A stretch of 62,675 bases of DNA from RGIG4140 sp045638265 (GTDB lineage: Bacteria; Pseudomonadota; Alphaproteobacteria; CAAHEQ01; UBA3637). The translations under genes and the position numbers were made by a program. Shown piece by piece: positions 8,791 through 18,170 of this stretch. Below the pieces are notes generated by a model, which saw nothing but the letters and a program-made list of their open reading frames with translations, had not been told where the DNA came from and did not search any database. Numbering within the stretch: the stretch's first letter is position 1; every line of letters starts with the position of its first letter. The stretch covers positions 1 through 62,675 of the forward strand of contig JAZUBA010000048.1 of NCBI GenBank assembly GCA_045638265.1. The letters run 5' to 3'.

Positions 8791-9906
8791 TTAAACACGC
8801 ATCGGCATTAAAACATATAATGCACTATCATCACCTTCATCTTGCAAAATAACAGGCGAAATACCATCTTGTAAATATAATTGAACTGTCTCGCTTTTAA
8901 CTTGTGCCAATATATCTAACAAATAACGGAAGTTAAATCCGATTTCCAATGATTCTCCATCATAAACAGCATCCATTTCATCTTCAGCGGATCCTTCATC
9001 TGCTGATGTAGCAAAAACTTGAATTAATCCCGGTTGCAATGATAATTTAATTCCTCTTGATTTTTCTGAAACGACAGCAACACGTTCAATCACACCAGCC
9101 AATGTTTTCGCATCAGCTTGCAATTTTTTATCGTTATTAACAGGAATAACTTTTTCATATTCAGGATATGTACCATCAATCAAACGAGATGATAAAACAA
9201 TATCCCCTAAAGCAAAACGAATCTGATTTGCAGACAAAGAAACCTGAATAGCATCATTCGTTTCAGATGCCAATTTTGCCAATTCCCCAATCGTTTTACG
9301 TGGAATAATAATCCCAGGCATACCTTCAGCACCATTCGGCAAAGCAATGCCAGCACAAGCCAAACGATGTCCATCTGTTGCAACTGCCGTCAAATTCGGT
9401 TCTTCACCTTTCTTCTCATGCATATAAATACCATTTAAATTATAACGTGTTTCTTCCATTGAAACAGCAAAACCCGTTTTTGTTATCAAATCCAACATAT
9501 CCTTGGATTCAACTTGAAACACATACGGCATATCTTCTTGAACCATTGTCGGGAAACCATCGGCAGGCAAACTGGACAATGCAAATTTAGCACGCCCCGA
9601 AACCAACGAAACCTGACCTGTTTCATCAATAGCCGTCAATTGAATTTGAGAACCGTCAGCCAATTTTTTAACAATATCATATAATTTGTGAGCCGGAATA
9701 GTCACAGCACCTTGGACTTCAACGCTTGCCGGCAATTTTTCCGTAATTTCAATTTCATTATCCGTAGCCCGCAAAGAAACTTCATCTCCGTTTGTTTCCA
9801 TTAAAACATTGGACAAGACAGGAATCGTCTGTCTGCGTTCAACCACATTTTGAATATGTGATAAGGCTTTTAATAACAAACTCCGTTCAATAGTTAATTT
9901 CATCAT
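8791..9906 (-). CDS. dnaN: DNA polymerase III beta sliding clamp
   Basis: Ring-shaped processivity clamp that tethers polymerases to DNA. 371 residues, three clamp folds; family features include KLTIERSLLLKALSHIQNVVERRQTIPVLSNVL at the start and the terminal VLMPMRV. The start could be the first or second of two adjacent ATG codons, with AGAGGAAG upstream. First gene of dnaN-recF-gyrB. dnaA is not next to it: the upstream neighbour is a divergent Lon-like protease gene. Confidence 0.98.
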   Translation of the reverse strand: MMKLTIERSLLLKALSHIQNVVERRQTIPVLSNVLMETNGDEVSLRATDNEIEITEKLPASVEVQGAVTIPAHKLYDIVKKLADGSQIQLTAIDETGQVSLVSGRAKFALSSLPADGFPTMVQEDMPYVFQVESKDMLDLITKTGFAVSMEETRYNLNGIYMHEKKGEEPNLTAVATDGHRLACAGIALPNGAEGMPGIIIPRKTIGELAKLASETNDAIQVSLSANQIRFALGDIVLSSRLIDGTYPEYEKVIPVNNDKKLQADAKTLAGVIERVAVVSEKSRGIKLSLQPGLIQVFATSADEGSAEDEMDAVYDGESLEIGFNFRYLLDILAQVKSETVQLYLQDGISPVILQDEGDDSALYVLMPMRV

Positions 9907-10080
9907 GACTTTCTTCCTCTTTCTGATTAGTGTTAAAATTTTATACGCATACTATAAATGATTTTTTTTAAAAAAGACACAAAAAAATGCTCTGAATAAA
10001 CTTTTTTTATTGAATCATCATAAAAGGCTTTCATTTTTCAAAAAAAAAAGCTATAAAAACATAAATCTATGGAGTTTAAA

Positions 10081-12471
10081 ATGCAAAAATACGAATTAAC
10101 GAATGAACAAATCTACACAAAAAGTCTTTTAACAGATGAAGAAATTGCTTCCTTACCAAAGACCAGCCCTATTTTAGGACAAGATGATGCTTTAGAAGCT
10201 ATTAATTTTGGCATCCAAATGAAAGCAAACGGCTACAATATCTTTTGTACCGGACCTAAAGGAGTCGGCCGAACAGTTTTAACCATTCAAACTGTTAAAG
10301 ACTTTGCAAAAAAACAAAAAACACCGGATGATTGGTGTTTTGTTCACAATTTTGAAACACCGCATCAACCGATTGCTATTAATTTTCCGGCAGGATACGG
10401 TAAAATTTTTGTTAAAGATATCAAAAAAATGGTAAACACCCTAAAAATGAGTTTACCGGCTTTATTTGCCGATGAAGCATATAAAATTCAAGTAGCGCAT
10501 ATTGAGCAACAATGTTCGCGAGACAAAAACGATTATTTTAACAAATTACAAGAAGTTGTAGAAAGTGATAACGTTACATTGATGCGTTTACCGGCAGGTG
10601 TTGCCGTCGCTCCCGTTAAAAACGGAAAAGTTTTAACACCACAAACTTTTAACAAATTACCCAAAGAAGAACGCAAAGATATTTTAGAACAATTAAAAGA
10701 CGCTCAACAACGGTTAGAAAAAACAATTAAAGAAATACCGAATTGGGAAGCTACTCAACAACAAATGCTTGAACAGTTACATATGGATTTAGCTGGAAAA
10801 GTTTTAAAAACCGTCATGAATCCCGTTCGGAAAGCTTATTCAAAATCAACTACCATTACAACCTATTTAGATGCCATCAAACAAGATATTTTGGATAACA
10901 TTGCGTTTTTTGCCGTTCAACCAAATGAATCTAATGTTGAAATTATCACCGAACAACTGTCTGAATTATGGGCCAGATATGCTGTTAATTTATTTGTTTC
11001 ACATAAAGCAGGAGCTGGCGCACCCGTCGTCCACCTCAATCACCCGACATTATCAAATTTGGTCGGCAAAATTGAACGCCAACAACATTTAGGTTCACTT
11101 ATTACTGATTTTTCACTTATTCGTTCAGGAGCATTACATCAGGCAAACGGCGGATACTTAATTATTGAAGCACGGGAATTATTTGAAAATGAATACGTTT
11201 GGAATGCTTTAAAACGTTCATTATTTTCAAAAGAAATAAAAATGGAATCAGGGACAGATGATAATTCTATTTCGGGCGTTGTTTCTCTTATGCCTGCCAT
11301 TATTCCTCTTTCAATTAAAGTTATTTTAATCGGTGAAGCAGGACTGTATTATTTATTAATGGATAAAGATGACGAATTTGGTGAATTATTTAAAATCCAA
11401 TCTCGATTCGCTGAAAAAATGGAGCGAACACAAGAAACTGAACGCATATATGCTCAAATCTTGTTAAACTTTGCCCGCAACGAAAAATTAAAAACATTCT
11501 CCAACAACGCTTTACGTCGCATTTTAGAATATGCATCCAGATTGTCCGGTGATTGTTACCATTTAAGTACATTTATGACTCATGTAAACGATTTAATGCG
11601 TGAAGCATCTTTCTTTGCTGTCAGTCATAAATCACGAAAAGTTGAACCATGTCATATTGAAGAAGCTTTATATGCAAAACGTAAGCGTTCCGGGGCTATG
11701 CAAAAAGAGATTTTAGATATGATGCAAAGAGGGACAATTTCCATTGAAACAAGTGGCAACAAAGTAGGACAATTAAATGCATTAGTTGTTCATGACTACG
11801 GTTCTTTCTCTTTCGGTCGTCCTAATAAAGTAACCTGTCAGGTTCGTTTGGGTCATGGTGATTTAATTGACGTTGAAAGAGAAGTTGAATTAGGCGGTTC
11901 ATTGCACTCAAAAGGGGTTCTTATATTATCTTCATTTTTAGCAGCTCGTTTTTCAAAAGGCACACCCCTTTCATTAGACGCCTCTCTTGTTTTTGAGCAA
12001 TCTTATTCAGAAGTAGACGGTGATTCGGCTTCTTCTACGGAATTATATTGCTTGCTATCAGCCATTGGTAATTTGCCGCTCAACCAAGCCATTGCTGTTA
12101 CCGGATCCGTTAACCAATTAGGTCAAGTACAGGCTGTTGGTGCCGTCAACGAGAAAATTGAAGGCTATTTTACGGTTTGCCAACAACAAGGTTTAACAGG
12201 CAATCAAGGTGTTATCGTCCCAAGCAGTACTGTTCATAATTTAATGCTTTCACCCGAGGTTGTTGAAGCAGTTGAAAACAAAAAATTCCATATTTATGCT
12301 GTTAACACCATAGATGAAGGTATGGAAATTCTAACAGGGTTAAAAGCCGGCGAACCAAACAAAGAGGGCCAATACCCTGCAAACACCATCAACGGAATCA
12401 TTGCACGTAGATTAGAAGAATTCTTTCAAAAATCACAACAAACAGAAACAAAAACAAGTAAGAAAAAATAA
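10081..12471 (+). CDS. Lon-like ATP-dependent protease
   Basis: AAA+ serine protease of the Lon-related S16 group with an N-terminal AAA module (PF13654-like), not canonical Lon. The 796-residue start at 10081 is chosen because GGAG lies 6 bases upstream; the ATG 12 bases earlier has no SD. Seen: Walker A-like GPKGVGRT at about 60-67, LIRSGALHQANGGYLIIEA (Walker B region) at about 345-365, and a C-terminal protease domain with Ser649 in GDSASS and Lys692 in GAVNEKIEG. The 43-residue Ser-Lys spacing matches the Lon dyad. Diverges from dnaN, single gene. Likely degrades damaged or regulatory proteins; substrate unknown. Confidence 0.88.
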   Translation: MQKYELTNEQIYTKSLLTDEEIASLPKTSPILGQDDALEAINFGIQMKANGYNIFCTGPKGVGRTVLTIQTVKDFAKKQKTPDDWCFVHNFETPHQPIAINFPAGYGKIFVKDIKKMVNTLKMSLPALFADEAYKIQVAHIEQQCSRDKNDYFNKLQEVVESDNVTLMRLPAGVAVAPVKNGKVLTPQTFNKLPKEERKDILEQLKDAQQRLEKTIKEIPNWEATQQQMLEQLHMDLAGKVLKTVMNPVRKAYSKSTTITTYLDAIKQDILDNIAFFAVQPNESNVEIITEQLSELWARYAVNLFVSHKAGAGAPVVHLNHPTLSNLVGKIERQQHLGSLITDFSLIRSGALHQANGGYLIIEARELFENEYVWNALKRSLFSKEIKMESGTDDNSISGVVSLMPAIIPLSIKVILIGEAGLYYLLMDKDDEFGELFKIQSRFAEKMERTQETERIYAQILLNFARNEKLKTFSNNALRRILEYASRLSGDCYHLSTFMTHVNDLMREASFFAVSHKSRKVEPCHIEEALYAKRKRSGAMQKEILDMMQRGTISIETSGNKVGQLNALVVHDYGSFSFGRPNKVTCQVRLGHGDLIDVEREVELGGSLHSKGVLILSSFLAARFSKGTPLSLDASLVFEQSYSEVDGDSASSTELYCLLSAIGNLPLNQAIAVTGSVNQLGQVQAVGAVNEKIEGYFTVCQQQGLTGNQGVIVPSSTVHNLMLSPEVVEAVENKKFHIYAVNTIDEGMEILTGLKAGEPNKEGQYPANTINGIIARRLEEFFQKSQQTETKTSKKK

Positions 12472-12481
12472 TTAAATAACG

Positions 12482-14533
12482 TTAAACTCGTTGTTTTGTT
12501 TCGTTAAGCAATATTTGGTTTAACAAAAAAGAATATCGTTTATTCAGACGTTTTTCTATACGTTTAGCTACGCTTGTTTTTACGCCATCTAACAAAATAT
12601 AATCACTAACTCTATTCAAATATAAAGTTTCTTTCAATGCTTTTTCCGATGAAAAAACACATAGTAATTTTGAAAGTTCACTCCGCTTATTCCATTTATT
12701 AATGGCTTGATTAATAATTTGAGGTAATTTTTCCGTCATTAATTTTCGAATATAATTTTTTCGGGCAGAAATAACCGTATTAATAAATACGGGAGAAATA
12801 TCTTCTGCTTTTAAAACAGGAACAATAAAATGTCCTTGCTCATTGGCATCAAAGAAAACTTCTTTTTGTGAACAAGTTAATATAATTTTTAATAATGTAT
12901 TTTTGGTTTGTTGAACAATTGGTGTTTTTATATTGTTGATAGCCTGATAAAATCGCCCTGTTTTTAAAATATCACCCATAGTAACAAAACTGTTATTTAA
13001 ATCAAATACAACGGGCAATATATCTGTAACATTTTTGTTATCCTTTGTTTGTTGAAGACAATAATCTTGTAATAATGGTTGACACTCTAACAAACACCAC
13101 CGTTTATTTTTATGCATTAAAACAGTATATACTTCTTTAATTAAATCATTATTTTCCGTATTCAAAACCGTCCTAAAAAATAACTTATCCTGTTGTTCAG
13201 AACGCATATTCATTACTTCATTATAACTCATTTTATTCAAAAACAATTTAACCATCTCAATATTTTGTTTTTGAACAGCTGTTAACAAGGCAAAACAACC
13301 GTCTTTATTAGTTAAATCTATTGGAATCTCCCAATAATTAATTAGCGCATTCACCTCTTCAAGATTTTCATTTTCAACACATTGATGTAACAACGTACGT
13401 CCAATACGACATTTTTTCAAATAATTCTGGTATTCCTGCATTTGATGCAAACCATTTTTACAAAAAACATACCCCTCAGGCGTATTTTTCCAGTTAGTAA
13501 TATGGTTCTTAAATGTATAGTCTGCATCTTGTCTTTTTTGACTAACAAACAAACGCACAAACATATCTATAGCATATATATTTTGAGTAATACGTTTTTG
13601 AGACTCTTTTGTTTTGATATAACTGGATACTCTGTGTTCACACCCTTGTTCCAAACTAACTTTCGGAACAAAAAACAAAATTTCATTATCACTAAAAGAC
13701 AACAAACTACCGTTTATTTTGTTTGGAATTTTATAAAAATCCTGTTTTGCTGATAACAAATATCTCTGCTGAAAAAAAGTATAAAAACTTTCCTTTTTCC
13801 AATTTTCCAACCATAAATCATCTGCTGATGATAAAATATGAACAGTACTTGAATTGAATTGTCCAATCGGAGCACGTGATGCAAAATTAATAACCGTTAG
13901 ACTTTTTTGTATCTGTAAACATTCTTCTGTTGAAAAACCAATTTCATTCATTTCTTTCAACATCAATCGTTCTAATTCAAAAGCAATTAATGAGCCATAA
14001 CAATGAGCCATAATTGTCAGATTTTTAAGCTGATTTTGAATATCTGAAACAGAACGCACATTGTTGTTATCATAAAATATATTTTTTAAATATTGATTAA
14101 AAAATTGCGAACAATATGCATGAACATCGGGCATTTGATTTTGATTATACGTGGCAACAAGCGAATCAGTCAATTCTCCAATCTCGTATTGCATATATGT
14201 TTTATGTGCCTCAATATTTAATTTATCATAATAAACACCCACCAATCGTGTTGGTTTTTCCGGCGAAACAAATTCACTTATTATTTTCAATGTTCCATTT
14301 ATTTGTTTCGGCAAATTAATATTTGCCCCAGGCAATAATAAGATTGTCGGTTCTGAACAAAGTGAAAAAGAACCGTTAATAGACCGCCAATGATATGGAC
14401 CTAACCCCATATCACGCATACCCAAGTGTATTTTTTGCCGCACGAAATATTTATCCTTAAAAAAAATTTTTGCAATTATATCATAAACAATTAAAATTTT
14501 CAACAATAAATATTTTACCATCCATATTGACAC
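12482..14533 (-). CDS. Ankyrin-repeat protein with predicted alpha/beta-hydrolase domain
   Basis: A 683-residue protein of no named family. Numbering is from a GTG start at 14533; the ATG four codons later is equally possible and neither has a good SD. The N-terminus is hydrophobic (VKYLLLKILIVYDIIAKIFF), a possible membrane anchor. Residues 62-300 resemble an alpha/beta hydrolase: TILLLPGA (oxyanion-side strand), nucleophile elbow LTIMAHCYGS with Cys178 where Ser is usual, VHILSSADD (candidate acid Asp238/239) and EHRVSSY (candidate His300). Residues about 377-434 are one to two ankyrin repeats. The remaining C-terminus is unassigned. Convergent with the Lon-like gene and divergent from rlmA. 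Host-directed effector or lipid/thioester hydrolase are guesses. Confidence 0.7.
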   Translation of the reverse strand: MSIWMVKYLLLKILIVYDIIAKIFFKDKYFVRQKIHLGMRDMGLGPYHWRSINGSFSLCSEPTILLLPGANINLPKQINGTLKIISEFVSPEKPTRLVGVYYDKLNIEAHKTYMQYEIGELTDSLVATYNQNQMPDVHAYCSQFFNQYLKNIFYDNNNVRSVSDIQNQLKNLTIMAHCYGSLIAFELERLMLKEMNEIGFSTEECLQIQKSLTVINFASRAPIGQFNSSTVHILSSADDLWLENWKKESFYTFFQQRYLLSAKQDFYKIPNKINGSLLSFSDNEILFFVPKVSLEQGCEHRVSSYIKTKESQKRITQNIYAIDMFVRLFVSQKRQDADYTFKNHITNWKNTPEGYVFCKNGLHQMQEYQNYLKKCRIGRTLLHQCVENENLEEVNALINYWEIPIDLTNKDGCFALLTAVQKQNIEMVKLFLNKMSYNEVMNMRSEQQDKLFFRTVLNTENNDLIKEVYTVLMHKNKRWCLLECQPLLQDYCLQQTKDNKNVTDILPVVFDLNNSFVTMGDILKTGRFYQAINNIKTPIVQQTKNTLLKIILTCSQKEVFFDANEQGHFIVPVLKAEDISPVFINTVISARKNYIRKLMTEKLPQIINQAINKWNKRSELSKLLCVFSSEKALKETLYLNRVSDYILLDGVKTSVAKRIEKRLNKRYSFLLNQILLNETKQRV

Positions 14534-14555
14534 TTAAACAATTTCTCTGTACAAA
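14527..14555 (+). promoter_or_regulatory. Promoter of rlmA
   Basis: TTGACA, 17-bp spacer, TACAAA. It overlaps the start codon region of the divergent ankyrin/hydrolase gene. Confidence 0.55.
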
Positions 14556-14577
14556 AGAAAAAACGAGGTTTTATATC

Positions 14578-15432
14578 ATGACACAATCCCAATTTTCTTT
14601 TTCCGACTTATCTTGCCCTTTGGATTTAACAACGTTAACAGAAGAAAATAATACGTTTAAATGCCAAAACGGACACTGCTTTGACAAAGCAAAACAAGGA
14701 TATATTAATTTATTACCCGTTCAGTTTAAAAATTCACTTAATCCTGGTGATAATAAAGAAATGGTTTTGGCTCGTTCTGCCTTTTTAAATGAAGGACATT
14801 ACGAACCGATTGCACAACAAGTTATGCAAATCATTCAAAACCGCCTAACAAAAAAAACAACTCTCATTGATGCTGGTTGTGGAGAGGGATATTATACAAA
14901 TTTTATTTTTAATCAACTCATAAAACAACATCCTCAATTCTCTTTTTCTGTTTTAGGATTTGATATTTCAAAAGAAGCAGTCAAACAAGCTTCAAAACGT
15001 TCTAAAAACATTTGCTGGGCAGTTGCAACCAATCAAAAAATCCCTACAAAAGAAAACTGTGCCGATATTTTAATCAGTTTGTTTGGATTTCCTGTTTTAT
15101 CTGAATTTACACGAGTACTTAAAAATAACGGATTACTGATTATCGCAACAGCCGGACCTAATCACCTCATTGAGATTCGCAAACGAATTTATCAAGAAAT
15201 TCATACCAAAAAAGAAAACAACATTATTCATCCACACCTCCAATTAACTGAAAAATTTTCTCTTGAAAAAGAAATTTTTGTTTTATCCGATGAATCTGTT
15301 ACAAACCTTTTAAAAATGACTCCTCATTTTTATCGTATTCCCGTTGAAAAGCGTACAGAAATTATACAAAATCTGCCTCATCAACTTACATTAAATGTTG
15401 TCTTTCATTGCTTTAATGTAATCAAAGATTAA
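14578..15432 (+). CDS. rlmA: 23S rRNA (guanine(745)-N1)-methyltransferase, RlmA family
   Basis: SAM-dependent methyltransferase for G745 (helix 35) of 23S rRNA. The ATG at 14578 is used because GAGG precedes it; an upstream in-frame ATG would add 36 unrelated residues. Family signatures: CPLD...KCQNGHCFDKAKQGYINLLPV at residues 13-47, NPGDNKEMVLARSAFLNEGHYEP, and SAM motif DAGCGEGYYT. The N-terminal zinc site normally has Cys-x2-Cys, Cys-x3-His. Here Cys13, Cys29 and His33 are kept but the second ligand is Asp16, with an extra Cys34 nearby. About 284 residues, slightly long. Confidence 0.85.
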   Translation: MTQSQFSFSDLSCPLDLTTLTEENNTFKCQNGHCFDKAKQGYINLLPVQFKNSLNPGDNKEMVLARSAFLNEGHYEPIAQQVMQIIQNRLTKKTTLIDAGCGEGYYTNFIFNQLIKQHPQFSFSVLGFDISKEAVKQASKRSKNICWAVATNQKIPTKENCADILISLFGFPVLSEFTRVLKNNGLLIIATAGPNHLIEIRKRIYQEIHTKKENNIIHPHLQLTEKFSLEKEIFVLSDESVTNLLKMTPHFYRIPVEKRTEIIQNLPHQLTLNVVFHCFNVIKD

Positions 15433-15456
15433 TTTTCAAAAAACTGCTTTTTCTTG

Positions 15457-15485
15457 TTGCTTTTATCCGCAAAATACCTTACATT
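15457..15485 (+). promoter_or_regulatory. Promoter of the 15526 nucleotidyltransferase
   Basis: TTGCTT, 17-bp spacer, TACATT, about 40 bases before the ATG. Confidence 0.5.
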
Positions 15486-15525
15486 ATTCTCATAGACAAA
15501 ATATCATATACAAAGGAGACAATAT

Positions 15526-16443
15526 ATGTATGAAAATATAGAATTCGTTATTGCTTGTGGCGGTAAAAGCACTCGCAATTTTCCACATTCCAAAGCTGTT
15601 GCACATAAATGTTTATTACCGTTTGGAGATGTACGTTTAATTGACTATGTCTTAAAAGATATTGTCAAAATAGGCGGTCGTCACGTAACAATCGTTTGTT
15701 CTGACGAAACCACTATCGAGGCATTTAAACATGCATTAGAAACAAACACTGTTGTTGAAGAAAAATTACGCAAAAGTGGCAAAAGTAAAATTGCCGATGT
15801 TCTTCGTTCAACTTTTTTACCAGACGATATGGACATTAAATACGTTATACAGGAAAAACCCTGGGGAACCGCTCATGTATTAGGATTAGCTCATCGGGTA
15901 TCATATAATCGTCATTGTGTTTTAATTTTCCCTGATGATTTAATTGATTCAGCCGATCCGGAACAGCCATATATCAAAAAACTGACTGATGCCTTCTTAA
16001 AAAACACCAAACAGATTTTGTTAACAGGTGTTGAAAAAGAAGATGTCAGCAACAATGCAATTTTACATGACAGACGCTTGATTGAAAAACCAAAACATCC
16101 GAAAAACCATATCGGTATATATTCGCCGTATGTATTCCCCAAAGAATGTTTAGATTCTATTGAACGTGAAACAACGGCTATTGAAGAAGTCGGACATTTA
16201 CCTGATAATTTAGCATTAGGCGAATGGGTTTATGTTGATGGAATTAATTCTTTCTTGGATAACGGTGGAGAAGAAGACGGATTTTTTGCCAATACATATT
16301 TGTTAGATACATCAAAATATAGCTTATTAGATACCGGTAATTTAGAATTGTATGAAGCAGCACTTATTCGTGAATTACTGACTTATTCCGTTTTCAAAGA
16401 ACAAAATCTGGAAGTTGCCCGAAAAATTTTAAACAAAGCCTAA
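15526..16443 (+). CDS. Sugar-phosphate nucleotidyltransferase (GalU-like)
   Basis: Predicted NTP:sugar-1-phosphate nucleotidyltransferase, making an NDP-sugar for glycans. The 305 residues start with FVIACGGKSTRNFPHSKAVAHKCLLPFGD, a variant of the G-G-x-G-T-R...P-K nucleotide-binding loop, followed by QEKPWGTAHVLGLAH and LIFPDDLID (metal-binding aspartates). These fit the GalU/RmlA fold, with UTP-glucose-1-phosphate uridylyltransferase the closest match I can suggest. AAGGAGA precedes the ATG. Single gene with promoter and a strong terminator. Substrate unproven. Confidence 0.75.
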   Translation: MYENIEFVIACGGKSTRNFPHSKAVAHKCLLPFGDVRLIDYVLKDIVKIGGRHVTIVCSDETTIEAFKHALETNTVVEEKLRKSGKSKIADVLRSTFLPDDMDIKYVIQEKPWGTAHVLGLAHRVSYNRHCVLIFPDDLIDSADPEQPYIKKLTDAFLKNTKQILLTGVEKEDVSNNAILHDRRLIEKPKHPKNHIGIYSPYVFPKECLDSIERETTAIEEVGHLPDNLALGEWVYVDGINSFLDNGGEEDGFFANTYLLDTSKYSLLDTGNLELYEAALIRELLTYSVFKEQNLEVARKILNKA

Positions 16444-16447
16444 AAAA

Positions 16448-16489
16448 CAAAAAACCTCTATTAGCCTTAATAGAGGTTTTTTTTTAATA
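16448..16489 (+). terminator. Bidirectional terminator
   Basis: Stem AACCTCTATTA / TAATAGAGGTT, loop of 4, with T runs on both strands. It ends the plus-strand nucleotidyltransferase gene and the minus-strand cca-prepilin pair. Confidence 0.9.
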
Positions 16490-16502
16490 TAAAAGATTTT
16501 AA

Positions 16503-16952
16503 CTAATTACTTTCAAATATAACGGTTTGATCATCTCCACAACCAGCAATAGTTGTTGGACTTTGAAGTGCTACTTCTTTCAATGTCGGTGCTTGTTCAA
16601 CAATACGCTCACAAGCGCCTTTTCGCACATTTGTATATGTAATTGTAAAACTTACCCCCTCTCCGTTAACAGAAATTTCACCACCCCAACGATTTTGTTT
16701 ACTGTCAAGAACATCCTCATCAATTAAGGTTTCAGTAAAATCACCATCTGGAAATTCTGAAGCCCATGAATACATATCATTGATATCTCGTGATAATTGC
16801 TCCACTTCTAACAACGTCGCACTTGTACGAAAATATGAATCAACATAACCCATTGATGTAATACCGCCAACACTGATAACCCCAATAATGGCAATCACAC
16901 CGAGCATTTCAACCATACTACGACCGGATTCATTTGAATGTTTCATCATCAT
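16503..16952 (-). CDS. Type IV prepilin-like protein
   Basis: A 149-residue pseudopilin-like protein. The N-terminus has a short basic leader ending SG, then RSMVEMLGVIAIIGVISVGG: Glu at +5 after the presumed cleavage glycine, followed by the hydrophobic stem of class III pilin-like proteins, though +1 is Arg instead of Phe. The rest is an acidic globular domain with two cysteines (KGACERIV, IAGCGDD) that could pair. Any of three consecutive ATG codons may be the start. All lie upstream of the cca stop, so the gene overlaps cca by up to 23 bases and is probably translationally coupled to it. The GRSMVE signature recurs at 19614 and 62422. Confidence 0.85.
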   Translation of the reverse strand: MMMKHSNESGRSMVEMLGVIAIIGVISVGGITSMGYVDSYFRTSATLLEVEQLSRDINDMYSWASEFPDGDFTETLIDEDVLDSKQNRWGGEISVNGEGVSFTITYTNVRKGACERIVEQAPTLKEVALQSPTTIAGCGDDQTVIFESN

Positions 16953-18135
16953 TCTTCTCCCTTAAAAACAACTTACTTCTTTTAGTATAAAGCAAAACAG
17001 AATCAATGACAAGACTTTTTTTCTTTGGGAACCCCATTTTTACCCATTTTTTTTCTGCAAGTTTCAATAAAACTCCTATTCTTGCACCACTAAACCCTAG
17101 CATTTGAAAATCTAAACCCTTAATATTAAAATAAGGAACTTTTAAATTTTTAAGCCGATAATATTGTTTCAACGGCATCGGTTTTTCCAATCTTTGTTTA
17201 TTCAAATGAAAAAGAAACATTGATTTACCCAACTGCCACATTAAATATCGTGCATTATTTATATTTTGAGGAATGTCAATATATTGACGACACAAAATCA
17301 GTTGTTTTTTTTGCAATTTACTCCATTTCCAATGTAACACATCATCAGAATCGGTTAATACCGCCAAACGCTCCAATGCTGTTGATTGCGGATAAAGACA
17401 AACAAACCGTTTTAATTTTTCAATACGATAGCAAGATATCAATTCATCTAAAATTCTTCCTTTCGCCATTAATTGCAAACTATCAATAACAAAAGGACCA
17501 ATTAACAATTTTAAAAATTCTTCCCGAATACGCTCTATGGACAATGTTTTTAAGCCTTGCTTATTTAAAACACAAGCATTAAATGATTCTTCATCTAAAT
17601 TCTTAACACCAAAACGGGCTACAAAACGAAAATAGCGTAATATACGCAAATAATCTTCACAAATACGTTCATTCGGCACCCCGATAAACCGTGTCTTTTT
17701 ATTTTTTAAATCCTGAATACCGTTTGTATAATCATTAATTTGCCCTAAATTATCCATATATAATGCATTTATCGTAAAATCACGACGAAGAGCATCTTGC
17801 CGATAATCTTTTAAAAACGCAACATTTGCATGTCGACCATCTGTTTTTCTATCTGCTCGCAAAGTGGTTATTTCATACGGAATATGATTTATTACAACGG
17901 TAATTGTCCCATGTTTTAAACCAGTTAAAAAATAAGCTATTTTATTTTTTTCTAATATTTGTATCATTTCTGCAGGAGTTAATGGCGTTGCCATATCAAT
18001 ATCATGAACTTTTTTATGCAATAAAAAATCCCGAACACAACCACCTACTAACCGCAACTGATTATCAAAAATCCGAAACAAAAAACAAACATCTTTTGTT
18101 AACAATGTATCTAATCTGTCATTTTTTTCTTGCAT
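16930..18135 (-). CDS. cca: CCA tRNA nucleotidyltransferase / poly(A) polymerase family
   Basis: Adds or repairs the 3' CCA end of tRNA. The catalytic head is clear: LRLVGGCVRDFLL, then HDIDMAT (metal-binding Asp-x-Asp), RRDFTINALYM, and the neck region RILRYFRFVARFG. About 401 residues from the ATG at 18135. A promoter at 18142-18170 places +1 at about this ATG, so the message is probably leaderless and longer upstream starts are excluded. It overlaps the prepilin gene downstream and diverges from rnd, another tRNA 3'-end enzyme. Confidence 0.9.
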   Translation of the reverse strand: MQEKNDRLDTLLTKDVCFLFRIFDNQLRLVGGCVRDFLLHKKVHDIDMATPLTPAEMIQILEKNKIAYFLTGLKHGTITVVINHIPYEITTLRADRKTDGRHANVAFLKDYRQDALRRDFTINALYMDNLGQINDYTNGIQDLKNKKTRFIGVPNERICEDYLRILRYFRFVARFGVKNLDEESFNACVLNKQGLKTLSIERIREEFLKLLIGPFVIDSLQLMAKGRILDELISCYRIEKLKRFVCLYPQSTALERLAVLTDSDDVLHWKWSKLQKKQLILCRQYIDIPQNINNARYLMWQLGKSMFLFHLNKQRLEKPMPLKQYYRLKNLKVPYFNIKGLDFQMLGFSGARIGVLLKLAEKKWVKMGFPKKKSLVIDSVLLYTKRSKLFLREKNDDETFK

Positions 18136-18141
18136 AATAAC

Positions 18142-18170
18142 AGTATATGAAATAATTACTTGCAATTCAA
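18142..18170 (-). promoter_or_regulatory. Promoter of cca, leaderless
   Basis: Minus strand TTGAAT, 17-bp spacer, TATACT; only 6 bases separate the -10 box from the cca ATG. Its -35 box abuts and shares one base with the -35 box of the divergent rnd promoter. Confidence 0.6.

Noticed and set aside
9907..10080. Replication origin in the dnaN upstream gap
   Set aside because: Only one weak DnaA-box-like word (TTATACGCA), no cluster.
14470..14577. N-terminal extension of rlmA
   Set aside because: Not similar to the family, lies over the promoter and overlaps the divergent gene.
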